Shown: piece after piece, positions 60,954 through 64,000 of the stretch
Layout: each line of letters starts with the position of its first letter
How positions within the stretch are numbered: the first letter of the stretch is position 1
Assembly (NCBI GenBank): GCA_947090525.1
Contig: CAMUON010000002.1
Span: forward strand, 1 to 64,000
Reading direction: 5' to 3'
From: an uncultured Atopobium sp.
GTDB lineage: Bacteria; Actinomycetota; Coriobacteriia; Coriobacteriales; Atopobiaceae
Length of the DNA: 64,000 nucleotides
Program-made: the position numbers and the translations under genes
The notes under the pieces: model-generated
Seen by the model: the letters and a program-made list of their open reading frames with translations, nothing else
The model's database searches: none
What the model was told of the DNA's origin: nothing

Positions 60954-61886
60954 CTAGAGGTATTCAACGGAAACTTGGCTTTGTAGCTGCTCAATAAGGG
61001 CAAGACTCGGTGCTTGCGTGCCTTCTTGCATAACCGTTGCACCAGCCGTTGCTTGAGAAAAACACGCGATTGTTTCAAGCGACCATAGTTTCGAAAAACC
61101 ATGTACAAGTGCCGCTAAACACGAATCTCCGGCTCCTACCGTAGAGGCCACCGAAACGTTGCATGCGGGCACATAAAAGGGCCTTTTTCCTCGAGCTACA
61201 AAGAGCGCCCCGCCTTTTCCGAGCGAGACGACAACGAGCTCAATGCCTTTATCGCCAAGACTCATCGCCGCGTGTACAAGAGCAGATCTATCTAAGGGAT
61301 CACAGCCATACAATTCAGCCAATTCATAATTATTGGGTTTTATGCAGTAAGGATACGCTTCGCACCCAAGCTTAAGTGCTTCGCCCGATGCATCCAACCA
61401 CACGAGAGCCCCATGCGCTTTTAGCGTGAGAACAAGCGTCTTATAGGTATCTGCTGCAAGCCCGCGCGGCAAACTTCCTGCTAAAACTACATAATCACCG
61501 CGAGAAATACGCGCACACAAACGCTCTACAAGCACATCCACATCTTCGTTAGAGACGCAAGGCCCAGGCTCATTGATATCGGTATGGGTATCTAGCTCAG
61601 TATCCACAATTTTTAGATTGGTGCGCGTGCTACCCTTTACAAAGAGGGCTTCTGTAGGAATATGTGCGCACTCAAGCGCGCGCTCGATAAGATGCCCCGT
61701 TTCACCTGCGAGGATGCACCATGCGCAGCTTTTTTCCCCAAGGGAGAGAAGGACCTTGGAAACATTGATGCCCTTGCCCGCAGCGTCTGCGCGCATGTAC
61801 TCGATCTTGTTCACACGATCGATCGTAAAACGAGAAATATGTGCCGTTTTATCCACTGCGGGATTGAGTGTGACCGTGTGTATCAT
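60954..61886 (-). CDS. fruK: 1-phosphofructokinase (PfkB family)
   Basis: Phosphorylates fructose-1-phosphate to fructose-1,6-bisphosphate; tagatose-6-phosphate kinase is the close alternative. The 310-residue product starts MIHTVTLNPAVDKT, has the substrate motif GKGINVSKVL (about 37-46) and the PfkB signature STVGAGDSCLAALVHG with the catalytic Asp. GGGAG lies 6 bases before the ATG at 61886. No fructose PTS gene or FruR is adjacent here, so the sugar source is not shown. Divergent from trmB. Confidence 0.9.
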   Translation of the reverse strand: MIHTVTLNPAVDKTAHISRFTIDRVNKIEYMRADAAGKGINVSKVLLSLGEKSCAWCILAGETGHLIERALECAHIPTEALFVKGSTRTNLKIVDTELDTHTDINEPGPCVSNEDVDVLVERLCARISRGDYVVLAGSLPRGLAADTYKTLVLTLKAHGALVWLDASGEALKLGCEAYPYCIKPNNYELAELYGCDPLDRSALVHAAMSLGDKGIELVVVSLGKGGALFVARGKRPFYVPACNVSVASTVGAGDSCLAALVHGFSKLWSLETIACFSQATAGATVMQEGTQAPSLALIEQLQSQVSVEYL

Positions 61887-62139
61887 GACGAACTCCCAAG
61901 CATCGATTGGACAAGAGTGTGCGCGCATGCTGCATACAAGCGCTGCATACAGGCGCTTCATGCGAGCACCGATAACGTAAGTATACGGCAAAACAGAAGT
62001 TGAAAGACGCGCGCACGATAGCGCAAATAGCACGATATAAGCGTTGCCATCGCAGAGCCCGCCATGGAGGCGCTATACTACTAGCAAGCACGAGCTTTGC
62101 CAAACGCATTATTGCACGCACGAGAACCAAAGGACACGC

Positions 62140-63093
62140 ATGCACGCTCTTCACGCACGGGTAGGAAAAAATTTTGACCTTGCTCAAAAAATACAGCGCA
62201 ATCACCACTACATCGAAGAGCATCCCGAAAGTCTCCGCGGCAAGTGGGCAACGTGGGCAGCGCCGTGTCAAGCAGACGAAAAGCGCGAGCGGCTACAGCT
62301 CTCGTCGTTTCGCGAGGTCAGGCTTGATTTGGGCTGTGGAAAAGGAAGCTTTACTCTAGCGCAAGCGCTTCGAGAACCGGATATCTTATTTTTGGGCATG
62401 GACGCAGAGCCTTTGTGTATTGCGCTCGCCGCAGAAAAGGCCGCTGCATACGGCATTTCCAACCTCCTCTTTTTCCCGGGATCTGCCGAGAATATCGAAA
62501 AGATATTTGCAGAAGGAGAGCTTGCGCGCGTCTATATTAATTTTCCCACTCCCTTTCCGCGCACCAAAGAAGCGAAGAAACGACTCGTCTACCTCGATAA
62601 TCTCTTGCGCTTAAGAAATTGCATGCAAGAAGATGCGCTTCTCATATTTAAAAGTGATTCCTTTCCGCTAGTACAGTTTGCAAGGACGCAATTTGAGCGC
62701 GCGGGATGGGAGCTGCTTGCAAGCTCAGATGATTTGCACAAAGAGCGTACGCTACACGCACGCGCGGACGTCGAGATACATGCGCGCGAGCGCGCACACG
62801 ACCTTGCGCACGACCTCATCTGCAAGCTCACACGCGAGCCCACGAGCGAATATGAAGAAAAGTTGACGGCAAAAGGGGCAAAAGTTTTTGTGCGCGTGTA
62901 TACAAAGGGACAAGTTCCCGCGCGCGAGAAGCTAACGCAGGTGGAAAGCCTCAGTCTCCAGGACTATCTGCCTCAAGATCTAAGCCAGATGGACTATGTG
63001 CCAAGCGGGATGGAAGGCACCGTCCTCAATTTAATTAATTATTCAAAAAAGCATAATAATCAGCGCTTACAACGCCAGCTCGCAGACGAATAG
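62140..63093 (+). CDS. trmB: Divergent TrmB-like tRNA (guanine-N7)-methyltransferase
   Basis: TrmB makes m7G46 in tRNA. The 317-residue product has SAM motif I LDLGCGKGSFTL, the acidic MDAEPL strand end, and the TrmB-specific C-terminal pattern TSEYEEKLTAKG. The usual NFPDPWPKxRHxKRRL catalytic segment reads NFPTPFPRTKEAKKRL, so the conserved Asp is Thr and the Trp is Phe. Length exceeds typical TrmB (about 210-240) by about 80 residues at both ends. ATG at 62140 has AAAGGA 5 bases upstream. It may still be TrmB or a relative with changed specificity. Directly upstream of eno. Confidence 0.82.
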   Translation: MHALHARVGKNFDLAQKIQRNHHYIEEHPESLRGKWATWAAPCQADEKRERLQLSSFREVRLDLGCGKGSFTLAQALREPDILFLGMDAEPLCIALAAEKAAAYGISNLLFFPGSAENIEKIFAEGELARVYINFPTPFPRTKEAKKRLVYLDNLLRLRNCMQEDALLIFKSDSFPLVQFARTQFERAGWELLASSDDLHKERTLHARADVEIHARERAHDLAHDLICKLTREPTSEYEEKLTAKGAKVFVRVYTKGQVPAREKLTQVESLSLQDYLPQDLSQMDYVPSGMEGTVLNLINYSKKHNNQRLQRQLADE

Positions 63094-63104
63094 CATCCAT
63101 GAAA

Positions 63105-63124
63105 GGGCAGTTCAGGCCCTGCCC
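63105..63124 (+). terminator. Weak terminator-like hairpin after trmB
   Basis: GGGCAG (63105-63110) pairs with CTGCCC (63119-63124), followed by CCGCAAAAA rather than a T-run. Weak candidate. Confidence 0.3.
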
Positions 63125-63162
63125 CCGCAAAAATTATGCGCGCCGTGTGCGATAAAAATCGC

Positions 63163-63193
63163 TTGTGCACAAGCGTAAGAATTAGCCTATACT
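63163..63193 (+). promoter_or_regulatory. Candidate eno promoter
   Basis: TATACT (63188-63193) with TTGTGC (63163-63168) at a long 19-base spacing, about 50 bases before the eno start. Confidence 0.4.
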
Positions 63194-63246
63194 AGATATG
63201 TTATGTAATCATTCGTATACATAAGCAATGATGAAAGGAGTTGCAC

Positions 63247-64000
63247 ATGAGCAACATTAAAAGCGTGTATGGCCGTGAAGTTCTCGACTCTCGCGCCAAC
63301 CCAACTGTCGAGGTTGAGGTAGAACTCGAGGACGGCTCATTTGGTCGCGCTATCGTTCCTTCGGGAGCTTCTACAGGTGAATTTGAGGCTGTTGAGCTTC
63401 GCGATAACGACAAGGATCGCTATCAGGGTAAGGGCGTTTTAACTGCTGTTGGTCATGTTAACAACGAGATTCGCCAGCTCTTGGTTGGTCGCGATGCTAA
63501 CGATCAGCGTGGATGCGATCTTGCTATGATCGAGGCAGATGGCACACCAAACAAGGGTAAATTTGGTGCAAACGCAATTTTGGGCGCAAGCTTGGCGGTT
63601 GCACGCGCAGCTGCTGCTTCTGCGGGCCTTCCTTTGTATGAGTACCTCGGCGGCGCAAATGGTCACACCCTCCCCGTTCCTATGATGAACGTTCTCAACG
63701 GTGGTGTTCATGCAGACAACAACGTTGACTTCCAAGAGTTCATGATCATGCCTGTTGGTGCACCTGATTTCAAGACCGCACTTCGTTGGTGCTCACAGGT
63801 GTATCACACCCTCAAGGATGTTCTGAAGAAATCTGGCCACGACACAGGCGTTGGCGACGAGGGTGGTTTTGCTCCTAACCTCAAGACCAATGCTGAGCCT
63901 CTTGAGTACCTCATGCAGGCTGTTGAGAAGGCTGGATTTAAGCCGGGCGAAGACTTCATGTTTGCTATGGACCCTGCGTCTTCTGAGTTCTACAACAAAG
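63247..64000 (+). CDS. eno: Enolase, 5' part (runs off the window)
   Basis: Glycolytic dehydration of 2-phosphoglycerate. The 251 residues present include SVYGREVLDSRANPTVEVEV, the mobile loop PSGASTGEFEA (about 38-48), GANAILGASLAVA, NVLNGGVHADN and VGDEGGFAPNL, all canonical. AAAGGAG lies 6 bases before the ATG. Codon choice favours GCT, GTT and CGC and lacks the GCGC runs of neighbours, as expected for a very highly expressed gene. The missing 3' part should hold about 175 more residues. Confidence 0.98.
   Translation, partial: MSNIKSVYGREVLDSRANPTVEVEVELEDGSFGRAIVPSGASTGEFEAVELRDNDKDRYQGKGVLTAVGHVNNEIRQLLVGRDANDQRGCDLAMIEADGTPNKGKFGANAILGASLAVARAAAASAGLPLYEYLGGANGHTLPVPMMNVLNGGVHADNNVDFQEFMIMPVGAPDFKTALRWCSQVYHTLKDVLKKSGHDTGVGDEGGFAPNLKTNAEPLEYLMQAVEKAGFKPGEDFMFAMDPASSEFYNK

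Overview
The window looks like chromosomal DNA of an anaerobic, host-associated actinobacterium of the class Coriobacteriia with moderate GC (roughly half). This is inferred from gene content: a fused tsaB-rimI-tsaD gene, bacterial elp3, asnA, groES-groEL without CIRCE, GGAGG-type ribosome binding sites, and many GCGC-rich spacers. No ribosomal RNA, phage, insertion sequence or CRISPR array is visible; nearly everything is housekeeping or nutrient uptake.

Layout. 0-10 kb: guaA (-), an LCP cell-wall ligase (+), ychF (-), a four-site Fe-S protein (-), asnA (+) and groES-groEL (-). 10-15 kb: a head-to-head pair of elp3 (-) and a Trm9/ALKBH8-like methyltransferase (+), then thrS (-). 15-20 kb: an MFS transporter (+), a LacI-type regulator (-) and a YtcJ-like amidohydrolase (-). 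20-23 kb: a lysine riboswitch driving a fused binding-protein/permease gene and its ATPase, then an initiator tRNA (-). 23-31 kb: a putative lipoprotein (-), a class I amidotransferase-like hydrolase (+), an aminotransferase with an N-terminal helix-turn-helix (-), brnQ (-) and a membrane-anchored EEP-family protein (+). 31-42 kb: one long minus-strand run, glmS-acpS-nnr-alr-tsaE-tsaB/rimI/tsaD-nadE, joining amino-sugar, cell-wall, lipid, NAD and t6A functions. 42-46 kb: ahpC, a domain-permuted AhpF and a Cof-type phosphatase (+). 46-49.5 kb: a zinc uptake locus, zinT-znuA-znuC-znuB (-). 50-53 kb: asparaginase and a CBS-domain pyrophosphatase (+). 53-60.6 kb: oppABCDF-pepT (-), import and cleavage of peptides. 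61-64 kb: fruK (-), a divergent trmB (+) and the 5' part of eno (+).

The picture is of a cell that feeds on peptides and amino acids (Opp/PepT, lysine ABC, BrnQ, asparaginase, aminotransferase). The most interesting locus is elp3 plus the Trm9-like gene: together they could make and methylate cm5U34 to mcm5U34 on tRNA, a pathway usually thought of as eukaryotic and archaeal. A second unusual theme is direct repeats that duplicate the last bases of genes including the stop codon, seen at six or more gene ends.
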